Source: Amblyornis subalaris
Lineage: Eukaryota; Chordata; Aves; Passeriformes; Ptilonorhynchidae
Length of the DNA: 64,000 nucleotides
NCBI GenBank assembly: GCA_018881555.1
Contig: JACAXG010000055.1
Coordinates: forward strand, 4,796,978-4,860,977
Direction: 5' to 3'
Part shown: positions 52,301 through 64,000 of the stretch, piece after piece
How positions within the stretch are numbered: the first letter of the stretch is position 1
Layout of the letters: every line of letters starts with the position of its first letter
Notes under the pieces: model-generated
Databases searched by the model: none
The model's input: the letters and a program-made list of their open reading frames with translations, nothing else
What the model was told of the DNA's origin: nothing
Program-made: the position numbers and the translations under genes

Positions 52301-55300
52301 CTGCTAGGGGTTGCATAGCAAAGGAGGCAGGCAGAGTGTGATAATGCTAAGGAGAACTGTGGGAATATTAAATCTCTTACTTATTTCAGGGGTTGGGGTT
52401 TTTTTCCATTAGAGTGCTTTTGTTCTGTGTCAATTAAATTTTGCTTTTTGGGAACATGACCATAGATGAGAGCAGTCTTGGTGGCCATAGCATAGTGCTG
52501 GAGGAGGCACCCACTTATGGCAGGGCAGCAATAGTGGGAATTCACACCCAAAAAGCTGGTGACTTGTGGCCACAGTGGTATGCTCTATAGGAGGCACCAG
52601 GATGGGGCTGGAAGTACAGTCCATTTGGGAACTGCTGTGGCATCCACGCCTCCAAAACTGGTGTGGATTACATGATGCGTTTGCACTTCAGGGGGCTGCC
52701 CCCTGGGGAGTACAGACAATTCCCTCCACCTGTGTCTAAGCCTTCACCTACAGCTCATCTCAGCTGCTTCTGCAATGCTCAAAGATACATGAAATAAAGC
52801 TGGAAAAATTACNCAGGCTTTATATAGTGTTCATTAAATTTGTTTGCTTAACTTAAATTACATCCTTTAACCCTTTAGTCATGCACACAGCTCTCTGCCA
52901 TCAATGGCACGACTATTAGCATGTACATTGTTCACTTCTCTACATTAATTTGTATATAAAGGAAAGAAGTTAAAGAGGTAACCTGAAAAAATATGATTAA
53001 AAATATATATACTTCTTCACTCGCCTCCTTACATCACAGGAAGTGAAGTTAATTCCTAATCACCCCAACCTAGCCAGTAATCAGGTTTCAGAAATACCTT
53101 GTAGAAGCTCAGTTTACCTTTGTGCCCGTAACAGAAGACTCCTGAAGACAGAGAAACTTTCATCATGTATAAATGACTAACAATTACATCAAAACAAATG
53201 GAGGGCTTCAAAGCAGGGTGGAAAAATGGAGGGAAATTCCATCCTATTAAGATAGGACATAATTATCTTGTACAGGAAATAAATGCTATATTTTTAGCAG
53301 GTGACCAGTCAGATAGAATCAGTATAGGGTTATGATTGTGTAGTGATTTCTCATCAAATTGCAGCCTATCTCCCCAGAGAGATGACAGATCTTAGTATTT
53401 TCTTATAATTATTTTCCTATGTAGGCTCTTAATTGGAAAATGGAAACATAAGAGCTCCCAAAGCAGGCTGCATTTCATAGACTATTACTATTCATATTTC
53501 ATCTTTCACAATTAATTCAAAGATTTTTAAGTACCTCATACTGGTATGTTACTACACCGAGTTAGTACCATGATAAAATTTCAGTAATACCAGAATCTTC
53601 CAGCCTTCAGTTAGCAATTCTCTGCTCATTACGATTTATGACGACTGCATTCCATGAGCCAATATACACTGCTGCTACTGAAACCAACCTATGCTATTCA
53701 CATAGCAAATAGAAAATCTGGGTTGCTGTAAAAAATAAATTTACACACAAGCTGAAAACACAGTATTATGATTAACAGATATAAACTGAACTTGCAAATG
53801 AATAGGAACATATTTAAAGAAAGTATTAAAATCATAGGTAAAATAACAATTCTTAAAGGAGATTGGGACAAAATTCAATAATGTGTCTTCATAAAATATT
53901 TCTGGTAATAGATTACTTGTTGATAACATTTTCAACCTTGCTCTGTAAAGGGGATGAAAATTAAACAACTAATGGCCACTGTATGTGAGTAGATGTTTGG
54001 ATTCAATGAAGAAAACATTGTCATGCAACATGGAACCTAAAGGCATCAGTGTAAAGTAAACCAACCACAGACCAGATACTAAATTTATACTGTATTCACT
54101 CAGTAATAAAACAGAAATATTCAATAATACTTGTATCAATTTATGGGATAAGGCATTCCAGAGCCCCCTTGATCATGGTTGGAAGTGTTTTTCCCTGGCC
54201 GACTTCAATGTGATCAAACTGTCCTTCCAAAGAAGAAAGTGTTTCACTCAAGTGTAGTTAACTCTGAAACCTAAAGACAGCAAAGTTATAAGCAGTGCTC
54301 ACTCCTTAACTTCTGACCACTTAAATATCCTGGCAGCAGGACAGTTAATTTTTAACTCAACAACCATGCATTGAAAATACAGTTACAGATCAAATCTTTC
54401 TTTGTGTATGAATAATATGGTGCTTCTCTTCTAAATACGCACTGTGTCTGTTCTGACTACAGCATTAAGTATTAAACATATTCATCAATTATTAATATAA
54501 GCTTATTCTGTTTCATTTTAAAAGTATATTTAGCCTTTTTTTCTGAAGACTTCTAGCAAGAGACTCTAAAATTGTGGTGGAATGCATGACATTCCAAAAC
54601 CTAAGACACGGATGAATTAACTCCATTTATATGCATATCTTTGTTTAACAAAACTTGCTACTTCTAAGCATTCCTATTTACAGCATAATAGAATGCAAAC
54701 ATTTTTTATTAAATCTACTGATCATAAAATCTATTTTGTGATGTGCAATTCTGTATGTATTGTGTATCAATGGAGAATGGACTTTATAATGTAGTTCACT
54801 GTGGAATTCATTCATGAGAAGCCTGGCAGGAAAATTACTCCTCAACAAACACCAAATATCCCAACCATCTCACAGCTCTACTCAGGGTTTCTCCTATCAG
54901 GCAAAAAATTTGTCCACATCTTCTTAGAGAGATTCTGCTGCTTTAAACCCTCCACGTATTTCAGGGAGCATCTCCTGCACCCCATGCTGGGAAGAGCCCT
55001 TGCTGCCATGTCCCTGCTCACCAACCCCTGGCTTCTTCCAGAGTCACATTTTTGATGACAACCCTGAGGCAAAAGCCACAGCAAGCAAAGGAAAACCCTT
55101 CCACCTGGAGGGCTGGATCCACATCATCTACATGTTTTTTACATCAGAACTTAAATAATTTATGTTTTCAATTTTTTATAACTTCAGCAGTGAGAGGCAG
55201 TGTTGGGAACCAGCCACCTCTGCTTCCCCCCTCGTTTGCAGGGGTCACAGCAGACATTGCTGAGCTGTCAGTGTAAATTACAGCCAGCAGCACGTCAGTG

Positions 55301-56065
55301 CAGAGTGCTCAAATGCGTGTGCCCTTTCGAATACATAAATAATCCCACTGACTTTACTGAAGCACCAGAAAACATTCAGCTAATATTCTTTCATAACTTC
55401 TCAGGAGTATTTGAGAACCAGCACTTTGATCTTTATTAGCTGTCAAGTCCCTGATGAGGCAAAGTACGTTCCTCAGCAGGCTGTGGAGACAGGCCTGGAA
55501 GCAGCTACACCCTTCTGGAGTTTTATCTGGACATTTATAAACCAGAGCTGACTTGCAGTATTTCCCTTAAGTGCGTACTATTGCAGCTTTCTGGGAACAA
55601 GAACAATCCTAATGCTCTGTGCTGGCTGATGACCAAGGGTTGAGGAGCTGCTACCGAGGCTGTGCACCCACACTATGCCCTGGTATGCGAAGAGGCCTGG
55701 AATAGGTTTACATGCAAACCCATGAACCAGGAGATGTGTTCCACCTTTTTTCTTCCAGACAGAAGAAATATGTTTGCATAAAGCATTTTAAGCAGAAATT
55801 CACAGAGTGCAAACGTCTTCAGCAGCTGACAGTCCTCCTGCATAACCTGGAGCAAGGCATAGTTCCTACCACCATGCACGCACAGAGATATGGGACTTAC
55901 CCTAAGTGATGGGTGACACTCACAAGCCTTCTCCTGACTAGAAGGCAGCGCCAGGAGTTTTTCTCCCTTTGACTAAGAATGCCAGCAATTCCAGCTTGAC
56001 ACAGAGCTGGCCTGGCTGATGGTCTGACATATAAATCATGGGTCAAAGATAAGATAAACACATAC

Positions 56066-56704
56066 CGGTGTAGTCCTCGTAGCACTCACAAGTGTAGCCC
56101 CCTTCTCGGCTTCGACACAGCCCATTGCTCCCGCAAGGGTTGGAGTAGCACAGGTCAATTTCCGTCTCACAGTAGTCCCCCGTGAAGCCCGGGGGGCATC
56201 GGCACCGCAGCCCGTTGATGGGGTGGATGGGGCGGAACAGGACGGTGTTGGAGCTGATGAACGGGGCCGAGCTGTCGAACTTCAGGACAGAGACACACTT
56301 CATGTAATTCTCACAGGGCTCACGCAAGCAGATGTTGTCGTCGAAGGGCAGCACCCTCTGCGTCGAAATCATGGTCAGCAGCGTCCTGTTGAGGTAGATC
56401 TGCTCCTGCAGGTCCTCAGAGGGGAAGAACTTGTTTCGAATGCCACCAGGGAGCAAGGCTGAGAAGGTCACATTCAGGATATTGGAGCTGACATCCGTGT
56501 CATTTTGGATGTTGAAAACAAAGATGCCATCCTTGGCAGTGGACAGTACAGNTGCCACCCCCTCCACAAACAGGGACAGGAGGGGAGAAAGGAACCTCTC
56601 CTGGGACATGTTCTCCAGCCGCACCGTGATGCTGTTGGTGAGCATGTCATCCGTGATGATGGTGACACGCAGGGTGCAGACCGCAGTGACGCTGTGAACA
56701 CCAT
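56066..56704 (-). CDS. CELSR1: CELSR1 exon: post-cadherin linker domain, EGF1 and most of EGF2
   Basis: This 639-bp exon is the largest here. It starts with two bases completing a split codon (acceptor CTTCAG|ATGG) and ends one base into a Gly codon (donor ACCG|GTATGT). Counting from the first whole codon (Gly), residues 1-120 are the conserved SEA-like or linker domain between the last cadherin repeat and the first EGF. They include MLTNSITVRLENMS and the signature LPFDDNICLREPCENYMKC. EGF1 uses Cys 125, 130, 136, 167, 169 and 178 and carries a long insert between its third and fourth cysteines. EGF2 has Cys 185, 190, 196, 205 and 207; its sixth cysteine is in the next exon. N-glycosylation sequons are visible at NMS, NDT, NVT and NRT. 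The N at 56552 is the first base of an NCT codon, so that residue is Ala, Thr, Pro or Ser; Ala is expected from homologues. Confidence 0.97.
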
Positions 56705-58464
56705 CTGAAGGGAAGAGAGAAAGACAACAGTGATGTCAGAGAGCAGGCTTCGAACTATGGACAAGGGGGCTCCACAGCCTCCCGAAAATAAAACAGACTG
56801 CGAGGCAGTTCAGGGCACTGGGATGGGAGAGGGAAATGTATCCACCTTCTGCAGTGATTACCAATGCCTTTACTCAGGAAAACAAAGTAAAAGTTCTTAA
56901 GGATTGTAACTCAAAGGACTCGAGACATCTCAAAGAGGCCAGAACACCTTGAGGAGATCCCAGGCAAGGACTAGTGCGGAAGCAGTCTGAAGGCCCTATG
57001 ACAGCCAAGGGGAAGCCAAGAGGAAGGGGACGCCAATGACAGTGACTGCTAGCCCACAACTGCTGCTGGGAAGCTGTTGCTTTTCACAGCACCGTACCAA
57101 AATTATCTTCTGCAGGTGTGGTCTCAGGCTTAAGGAGACTGAACACTACACAAACAGAAAATTGTGACCAGAGCTTCAGATATAAGTTATCTAAGGAAAC
57201 AAGTCTTCACACTTGAACATCAGAACTTCTTCATTCCTCACATATAACTTCATCAAAGTATTTTATGACTATTAGAAAAAAAATTAAATAAAATATGCCT
57301 GCAGTGAAAAGCAGACATTTAAAAATTCTTCCATTTTGTTCTTCCTTCAAGGCATTTCTGATACTGTTGTGGCTGTTCTGCAATAAAATCTGTAATTANA
57401 AAAATATAGCACTAATACCTAACCCTGGACTGAGAGATGCCACTGTAAAATTTCAGTACACCCTGAGGCTTAAAGTATTGCTGTGAATGTACAAACTCGA
57501 GATCATTCTGTCATTATGGAACATAATTATGACACAGTGAGTGCTAAATTTAATCCAGCTTCAATGCAAGTGTGGAATGGGAAGTTGCATCATCACTGAA
57601 ATCAAATAACTTAGTTTAAATGTGTCTTCTTGCTAACATCAGGGACTCATTAAAATACAGATCGCATTACAGAAAATATGGTTAGTATTAGAGCAGCATC
57701 TAGAAATCCCAGAAGAGATCAAGAGTGGCTTCCGATAGGAAATGTTCCTTCTGAAAGATGTCATAGTGTAAACAAACAACCAGAAATGGGCATGAGTTCA
57801 TCTCAAGAGAGAGATGAACTGGTTTGAGTGGCCAATATCAGGCCCAGAATGGGGTTAAGAACCGAGTCCAGTTCCCCTAGGTCCCAGCTGAATGCCATAG
57901 TCTTGGTCCGAAGCATCCCAGAAATAATCATTACACAAGTAACCTGCTATTAGACTGATTTCAATTAGACCACAAGGTACATGCAGAAATGGATTTTGAA
58001 TCACATCAGTGTAAAATTGCATTGGGAACTGCATTTGAATCAATCTAAACCCAATGTGACATCAAAATTCTAACAGCATAGACTGCTAAATGTCATTTTG
58101 CTAAGATTTGTTATCTCAAAGTGTAACTTCATGACTCATTATGGTTATGCAGAAATAGAACAGAAAAATCAGAAGGATTTCTTTCCTATTCATTGTCACC
58201 ACTTCATCTCAAGTGTTGTTTTGTTTTAAAAAGAAATGTATCGTTGGAAGATTTTTTTCCTCCAGCATTATGGCAGCAATATAGTAAATTACATCAGCAT
58301 AATTGACAAAATGGCTTTTGACACCCTCCTCTTATCAAGTTGTCTGTAAAAGCTCAGCTGTTGACTTTTTTCTCCACTGAAGCAGCTTTTGGGCAAATAG
58401 AAAAATCTTTTCTCCTGTGTGCTACTTTACTGCCTGGCTAAAACCAAACAGTCAGGAGAGATCA

Positions 58465-58746
58465 TTGTCAGGGGCGATTTGTTTGACTTCTCCCAGGTTA
58501 CAAGTGACAAGACAAGAGGAAATGGCCTCAGGTTGCTCCAGGGGAGGCTTTGATTTGGTATGAGGAAAAACTTCACAGGCTGCCCAATGAAGTAGTGGAG
58601 TCACCATTCCTGGAGGTATTTAAAAGATGTGTAGATGTGGCCCTTAGGGACATGGCTAAGTGGTGGGCTTGGCAATACCAGGTTAATGGTTGGACTTGAT
58701 GATCTTAAAGGTCCTTTCCAAACTAAACAATTTTATGATTCTATGC
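58465..58746 (+). mobile_element. CR1 LINE 3' fragment
   Basis: The CR1 3' end includes AAGAGGAAATGGCCTCAGGT, GTGGAGTCACCATTCCTGGA, GGTTAATGGTTGGACTTGAT and the ending TATGATTCTATG. About 30 bases expected between GAGGAAAAACTTC and CAGGCTGCCC appear to be missing, so the copy has an internal deletion. It is inserted antisense to CELSR1. Confidence 0.94.
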
Positions 58747-61700
58747 TTCTACGTGCCCATCACAGAAGTTCACATACCAGCTTTCATTTTCTCCCAAGTT
58801 TGCAAAAATGTTTATCTTCTCTTCCTCAGACTCATTCTAGAAATGTGTAGTTCTCAGCTTCCACCAAGACCCAAAACAACCTCTACAAATGACTGGGAGC
58901 CAAAATCCTCATTGCAAACTCCTCCTCCTCTGTATATTTCTGGCCAACAGACAATACAGGATACCAGTATTTTCATAAATGACATCCTCAGACTAATTTA
59001 CCCATGTCTTTCAATTGCACAGCTCATTCCCCTGAAAGGCCAGAACAAACTACTCACTTTTTTTTTTCCTAAAGCAATTGACATTTGCCTGTTTATCCCG
59101 TAGGGTGCCTGAACTATTTTGCTATTTGTTGCACAATATGCTACAGAAGTTCTCTCATACCAGCCAGAATGCTGGACAATGGATCCTTTTTATAAGAAAA
59201 CACTATGATCTATAGCCCATGGTATGTATAGTAAGACGACAAAATACGATCCACTGTCTGACAATGCAGTTGAGTCTACAAACTGTCATAATCAATATCA
59301 ACTATCACAATATGCAAGAGCTTCCCAGCATTCACAACAGCTATTCTGACACAGTTAATAAATCACTGGAAAAAGCCTGGTGTCAGATACCACACAGCCT
59401 CCTTGTTCCATGGGCAGCACAAAAGAAAACTGGGCACAGACATATAGCTGCAAAATGAAGTTGTGTTTTAAAAGCCAAACCAGCTTTGTGCAACTCTGTT
59501 GCAGAGCACTGAAATAAAAAGAGAGTAAAAAGGAGCAGAGCATGTGTACCATAGGCAACAAAAGAATGGCACAGCTATACAGCCAGCTGGACAAGCGCCT
59601 CTTTCATATCACCAGCGAGGCTGAGAGCAGCATCACAGGATCTCATCATCTATTCATTCAGAAACTCAAGGAAAGTTGAAACAATCTGTGGTTCTATGGG
59701 ACCAAATTAGTATCTATTCTACTTTCAACAGACAACATTCACTTTGAGGGATGGAATAAGTGCAGTAAAGAAAGTGGAATTTTTGCCTTTTTTTTGGAAT
59801 TGAATTAAGCCCTAAATACCCAATAATGTACATGTTTTGAGATTTACCACTGAAATACGCCATGAATGTTTACAGTGTTTACTGCCAGAAATGCCAGAAA
59901 ATTATCATTAGGAAGTACTATTTTGTGGGGTGGCAATACCTCATGGCCTTCACTGTTCGAGATGCCCACCATATGCAGCTACCTGATATACATGCACAAC
60001 CAGTCTGCTAAAAAGGCTCTAACAATCTGAGTTTTCAAAGGTCTTATGATACAGCCATAAGCAGGCCCTTTCGTGTTTTGGCAGGCGCAGGATGGTTTCA
60101 GTCAGGGGTGTGAAACAACCTGCAAGTTNCTACTCTGGAGAAACTCTGGCTACACTTTACTGTTTGGAGCAGACCTTGGCACAGATGAATGCACACACAT
60201 TCACAAGGCTCGGCTGTCACCAGTTCTTGCAGCCATCATGCGCTGGGCTTCAGCAAACCGGCTGGATGCAGGAGGCTTCCCGAAGGAGCTCTAAGCACTC
60301 AGACCACGCTGGCAGATGGGATGTGCAGGCATCCTGCTCAGAGTGATTTGAGCAGACAGCCTGGATCTTAGCAGCCCAAGCCACCCGGATAGCCTGAGGA
60401 AAGGGAAACACAGGACAGACCACGCAAAAAAAACCAGGATTCAACCAATCATTTTGTTGGCTTGGCTCCTAAACCCTGTACCTATGGCTTTTGTCACTTT
60501 GTCCTTGAGTTTCTCTTCCATAAAATAGAGATAATGGCACTTAACATGTATACTATGAATTAGTGGGTGCAGGTGATGAAATGTTGAGACACTGGGGTAA
60601 CAAAAGCAACAGAAATCTCCTAAAAAGGTTCTTTTAGAAGCTGTTGCAGCCAAGTTTATCAAAAACAAGGTGGAAAGATTAAAATAAGACTCTTAATGTC
60701 TCACAGACCAGTGAATGAACAAAGAGAATTCTGAACAGCTGGCTGGCTACACCAAAAATGTGTTCATTACAAATGTGGTTCCTGCACACTGAATTTTTAT
60801 CCTGGTAATATTATTCTATGTATGATTTCCACAAAAGGACTCTCCAGAAGGTGGAAATCAAAGCAGACGTGTTGTCTTTTGTGTCACTGTCATTGCTCAA
60901 GAGGATACTGAAAACCAGAATTAGTCATCTTCATCCTTCATCAAATTGATGAAAAGATCTAATAGCAAACACATACCCTGACGCATTACAAAGAAAAGAG
61001 AAGACAAGAAAGGCTGATGAAAGTTGAACATCTCTAAAATACATTAATAACTAGAAAATTGACAAAATACGCATTGTTTCATTATTACCTTTACTTTACA
61101 ACAAACCTTATCAAATCTGATACATTAATCTCAGCTTTCTATCTGCTGGCAGTCCATAAACCAAAGAATTTTATTATCGAGAAATGTAAACACAGCTAGG
61201 TTTAACTGAAATACATATTTGGCAATGGCAGCACCTGGCCAGAAAGGTTCTTTTGTTTGTCTTTTAAGTTTGCAGAAATAAAATAATTAACATTTTTTTT
61301 AGCTTATTACGTACAAAGATCTTAGGACCAATTTTGAAAGCTGCATATTTTATATAAATACTTTAACATTGGAGCTTTCTTTCACAGATATACCAACCTG
61401 AACCCATTCTAATTTTATAACACAGCTGGAAATAACAGATGTCAGTGTTTACGACAGCCATGCAAACTCCTTGGCTAGCAATCACTAAGTTTAAACAACC
61501 TCTTGCTATTCCCAACTCACTCAGTGTGGCTGTGGGTAGCAGCCATTGCTTGGTAACATGCCTTGGAAGGATCAAAGCTCCATCCCCATTGCTTCTAGCC
61601 ATATCTTTATATATGGGAGTTAATATACACCTAGTCCAGCACTAAGCCTGGAATTACTGATGAGGACGCCATGCTTTTAGTGTCCTCTCCACTGCTTGGG

Positions 61701-62775
61701 CAGCAGTAGCACATCAGTAGCACCAGGTCACAGAAATGAATACCACAGGCAAGGCTTGGCTGTTGGAGCAGGGCTGGCACCCAAACCATGCTTCCTGCTG
61801 CGCCAACAGCAGTAAAAAATCAGCAGATGTCAATAAAAGCAAGATGCACAGTCCTTCATGGAACTTCAGTTTGCCTCAGAGAATCTGCAACCATTGCAGG
61901 GCTGAGTCTTTTCCTTGCATTGTGCTTCCACCACCATGGAAGCATACTTACAATGCATAAAATATCAGTGTGTTAATATCGTCCCCTCCAAACCATTGCT
62001 GTAGGCGCTACAAAGCTCCACTTTCATGAGCAGAAATAAGAAGTCTATGAACACCCATAAGAAAAACTCCTTAAAATATGTTTTATGTTACAGAAAAGAT
62101 CAGGAGCTTATAATGCAAAGAAAATATCCTGAAAGAAAATAAACTGCACAGGAAATGGCAGGTGGAAACCTTAGTAAGATTCCTTCCTGAAACAGCAGGA
62201 AAACACTACCAGAAAGGAAAAGGAAAATGGGTGTAATTGTGAATTTACAGACACCCCATCTCAGGGTTTTCCCAGTTAACAAGGAGGCTCACTGGGGAAG
62301 TGTTTCAAGATAGAAAGTGTGTGTGTGACGCCAGTTTGAGTGTCCCCTCAGGGCACCTTGGAAAAGGAAGCAGAGGCTGGTTTTGGTCTTAGCTTTCCAA
62401 AAGACAAGAGCAATGGCCAGCAAATGTCGTCCCTGCGTCCCTAAACAGTCTCTGTTTTGTGGCAGGAACAGATCAAAGTGCAAAGGTCTCTTTTGCTAGA
62501 GAAAAGTGATCTTAAATGGTGCAATAACAGAATAGTAACATCCATGAGAAATACACTCCATCACTTCCTTTTGTACAAACATAAACGTAGTGTGTATAAC
62601 ATCCCATCATTTCTCATACAGGCACTAATGAATTCTGTCAAAGCCTCCCTTTCCTCGGAATCAGAAACACTGCTGATGAGCAATTCTGTCTTTATGTCAA
62701 GTTGGGTGCAACAACATTGACATGGGTGTCCTTGGCCACAAAAAGCTTATGTTATTGTTTTTGTCCCTTTGTTTC

Positions 62776-62957
62776 AGGCTGCCAGTCAGCTCCCTGCATT
62801 TAGGAGCACTGACTGCCAACGCAAGCTATGGGCTTTGGAAACAATGTATAAAAATAACTATCTATTAGGCTGCCAGTCAGCTCCCTGCATTTAGGAGCAC
62901 TGACTGCCAACGCAAGCTATGGGCTTTGGAAACAATGTATAAAAATAACTATCTATT
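62776..62957. repeat. Perfect 91-bp tandem duplication
   Basis: Copy 1 is 62776-62866 and copy 2 is 62867-62957. They are identical over all 91 bases, starting AGGCTGCCAGTCAGCTCCCT and ending AACTATCTATT. It lies in the upstream CELSR1 intron. Confidence 0.97.
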
Positions 62958-63039
62958 ATTCACACAATGCCAAAGGTTCACGTTGGAACCACTGCTCTGA
63001 AGAATGTCAAAGTCCAGGTCTGCTCCAAAGCCCATTACG

Positions 63040-63106
63040 CCAACAGGAAGATTCCCATTGACTTCAGCAGGCTTCACTCCCTGCCAAAATTGGGCCTAGA
63101 GCCTAC
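63040..63106. repeat. Probable ancient amniote interspersed repeat
   Basis: GATTCCCATTGACTTCAGCA, then AAAATTGGGCCTAGAGCC resemble the same type of ancient element as at 5646-5727. The family is not assigned. Confidence 0.4.
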
Positions 63107-64000
63107 TTCCCTGAGTCATTGCCAGTGCACTCACGCAGAGCTTCACTCCCGACCCTGCAGCCCCAAACGAGAACAGTCTGCCCAGGAAGTGGCTCAGGGT
63201 TGAAAAATCAAGACAGCAAGAGCAGAAAGCAAAACATGAGGATGAGCAGGGCAAGCATGTGGACACTAGAAACACGGACACATGCCACATGGACTGCACC
63301 TCCTGAGGCGGTGGTAAGGGTTTCCCTAAAATCAGGTGTCTGAATCTGTACCTCAACATCTCTCAATTTCTAGGAAGGATGAGCAGCTGCAGCCACCTTT
63401 GGCAGACGCTCAGTTTTGAAAACAGTGGCCAATGTTGCCTGACATCCTTTGGAGGAAAGAGGGTTTGGAGCAGTCACAGGAAGAGGGAAGAGAAAGACGT
63501 ATTACCTGGTGTTATGGGGGTATTTTAGATTGCAGGGTGAGGTAAAACAGAAGGCAGCTGAGGCATGTGGTGTATGCATGTGGTGAGGCATGTGACTGAG
63601 CTACAAGGAAGGAGAAAGTCCTGGGAAAGACATGTCTTTTGGGAAAAGAAGGTATCTGGAATTAACTACAGCAAGGCTGTCAGACTGACAGAAGACAAGC
63701 AATAGTCCACACTGGCAGAGTGAGTGCCAATGTATGACTGTGCCAGTGACCAGCTATCCTTAAACCAGCATTAACCACACTGCCTCCAGCACCCTCCTGC
63801 TGCCACTGCAGCACCTCAGAGCACGCCAGGAGTCTGTCCCAGGCCACCCAGGCCACGGGCTAAGTACCTGGGTCATGGCTATGCCAGCCTGTGCCGTGTC
63901 ACTCCACTGCCCCATGGCAGCGTTAGCCACATCCCCACTTCTGAAATGATGCCAGGGTCGTTGCAAGCACTGCATCCCAACAAATCTGTTCAGACACTTC

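Larger units (their letters stand above)
36065..56065 (-). other. CELSR1: CELSR1 intron, 20,001 bp
   Basis: This long intron separates the 639-bp exon from the EGF3 exon. It carries CR1 fragments at 37237-37530, 44502-44560 and 49248-49308, a CAAA microsatellite at 41940-41969, an ATGG-type tract with a G-rich run at 43663-43768, and an imperfect 78-bp tandem repeat at 44071-44215. The longest open frame (241 codons at 43160-43885) runs through the simple repeats and is not a recognisable protein. The remainder is plain AT-rich intron. Confidence 0.92.
217..56704 (-). other. CELSR1: CELSR1 gene, internal segment (nine coding exons)
   Basis: CELSR1 is an atypical cadherin and adhesion GPCR of the plasma membrane. 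It forms homophilic contacts between neighbouring cells and works with Frizzled and Vangl proteins in planar cell polarity; that role is known for the family, not read from this sequence. Nine minus-strand exons join in one frame across consensus GT..AG introns. The spliced product matches the vertebrate CELSR domain order: linker, EGF1-3, LamG1, EGF4, start of LamG2. Paralogue choice rests on residues typical of CELSR1 rather than CELSR2 as I recall them, such as SDLDITISVPWYIGLMFRTR in exon 861-1027 and ILNNYVQFEV in exon 217-402. Start codon, cadherin repeats, transmembrane region and stop all lie outside the window. If exon 1 carries all the cadherin repeats, as I recall for human CELSR1, these would be exons 2-10; that numbering is an inference. 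Confidence 0.95.
56705..64000 (-). other. CELSR1: CELSR1 upstream intron, 3' part (runs off the right edge)
   Basis: This is sequence upstream of the 639-bp exon in transcript order. It contains a CR1 3' end at 58465-58746, a perfect 91-bp tandem duplication at 62776-62957 and a probable ancient repeat near 63040-63106. No coding exon is seen, so the next 5' exon lies outside the window. Confidence 0.85.

Noticed and set aside
54140..54250. Possible CR1 or LTR similarity around GGTTGGAAGTGTTTTTCCCT
   Set aside because: Only short resemblance, which did not extend along any repeat consensus I know.
217..56704. Assignment to CELSR2 or CELSR3 instead of CELSR1
   Set aside because: The LamG2 exons and the PNIG segment fit CELSR1 much better than the CELSR2 sequence as I recall it. 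CELSR3 was not compared in detail, and a database alignment would settle the point.
1..64000. CRISPR arrays, operons, toxin-antitoxin or phage-type systems
   Set aside because: The sequence is a vertebrate intron-exon locus. Repeats are two-copy tandems or transposon relics, and no compact gene clusters exist.

Overview
The window is a piece of a vertebrate nuclear genome, almost certainly a bird, and most likely a neoavian one. The evidence is a single gene split into small exons by long introns with consensus GT..AG borders, several CR1 LINE 3' ends of avian type, and a degraded avian endogenous-retrovirus LTR. About 37 isolated single N bases are scattered through the assembly.

The only protein-coding gene I can support is CELSR1 (cadherin EGF LAG seven-pass G-type receptor 1, the Flamingo/Starry night orthologue), on the minus strand. 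Nine consecutive internal exons are present. In transcript order they are 56066-56704, 35842-36064, 31293-31408, 28532-28620, 8236-8393, 7160-7323, 6009-6134, 861-1027 and 217-402. Spliced, they give 1868 bases: two bases completing a split codon, then 622 codons, with no frame break. They encode the linker after the last cadherin repeat, EGF-like domains 1-3, laminin G domain 1, EGF-like domain 4 and the first part of laminin G domain 2. The cadherin repeats lie beyond the right edge. The rest of laminin G 2, the later EGF domains, the hormone-receptor and GAIN domains, the seven-pass region and the cytoplasmic tail lie beyond the left edge.

Layout from left to right: 1-8.4 kb holds five closely spaced exons. 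8.4-28.5 kb is a 20.1-kb intron with a CpG-rich patch near 14.7 kb and a solo-LTR-like element at 21.7-22.3 kb. 28.5-36.1 kb holds three exons. 36.1-56.1 kb is a 20.0-kb intron with CR1 fragments, simple repeats and a G-rich tract. 56.1-56.7 kb is the largest exon here. 56.7-64 kb is part of the next upstream intron, with a CR1 copy and a perfect 91-bp tandem duplication.

I found no second gene, tRNA, rRNA, CRISPR array or microbial-type system. The other long open frames look like chance frames in intron sequence. The most interesting leads are the intronic CpG-rich patch, a same-strand LTR carrying an ATTAAA signal, paired GATA palindromes in one intron, and several two-copy tandem duplications.
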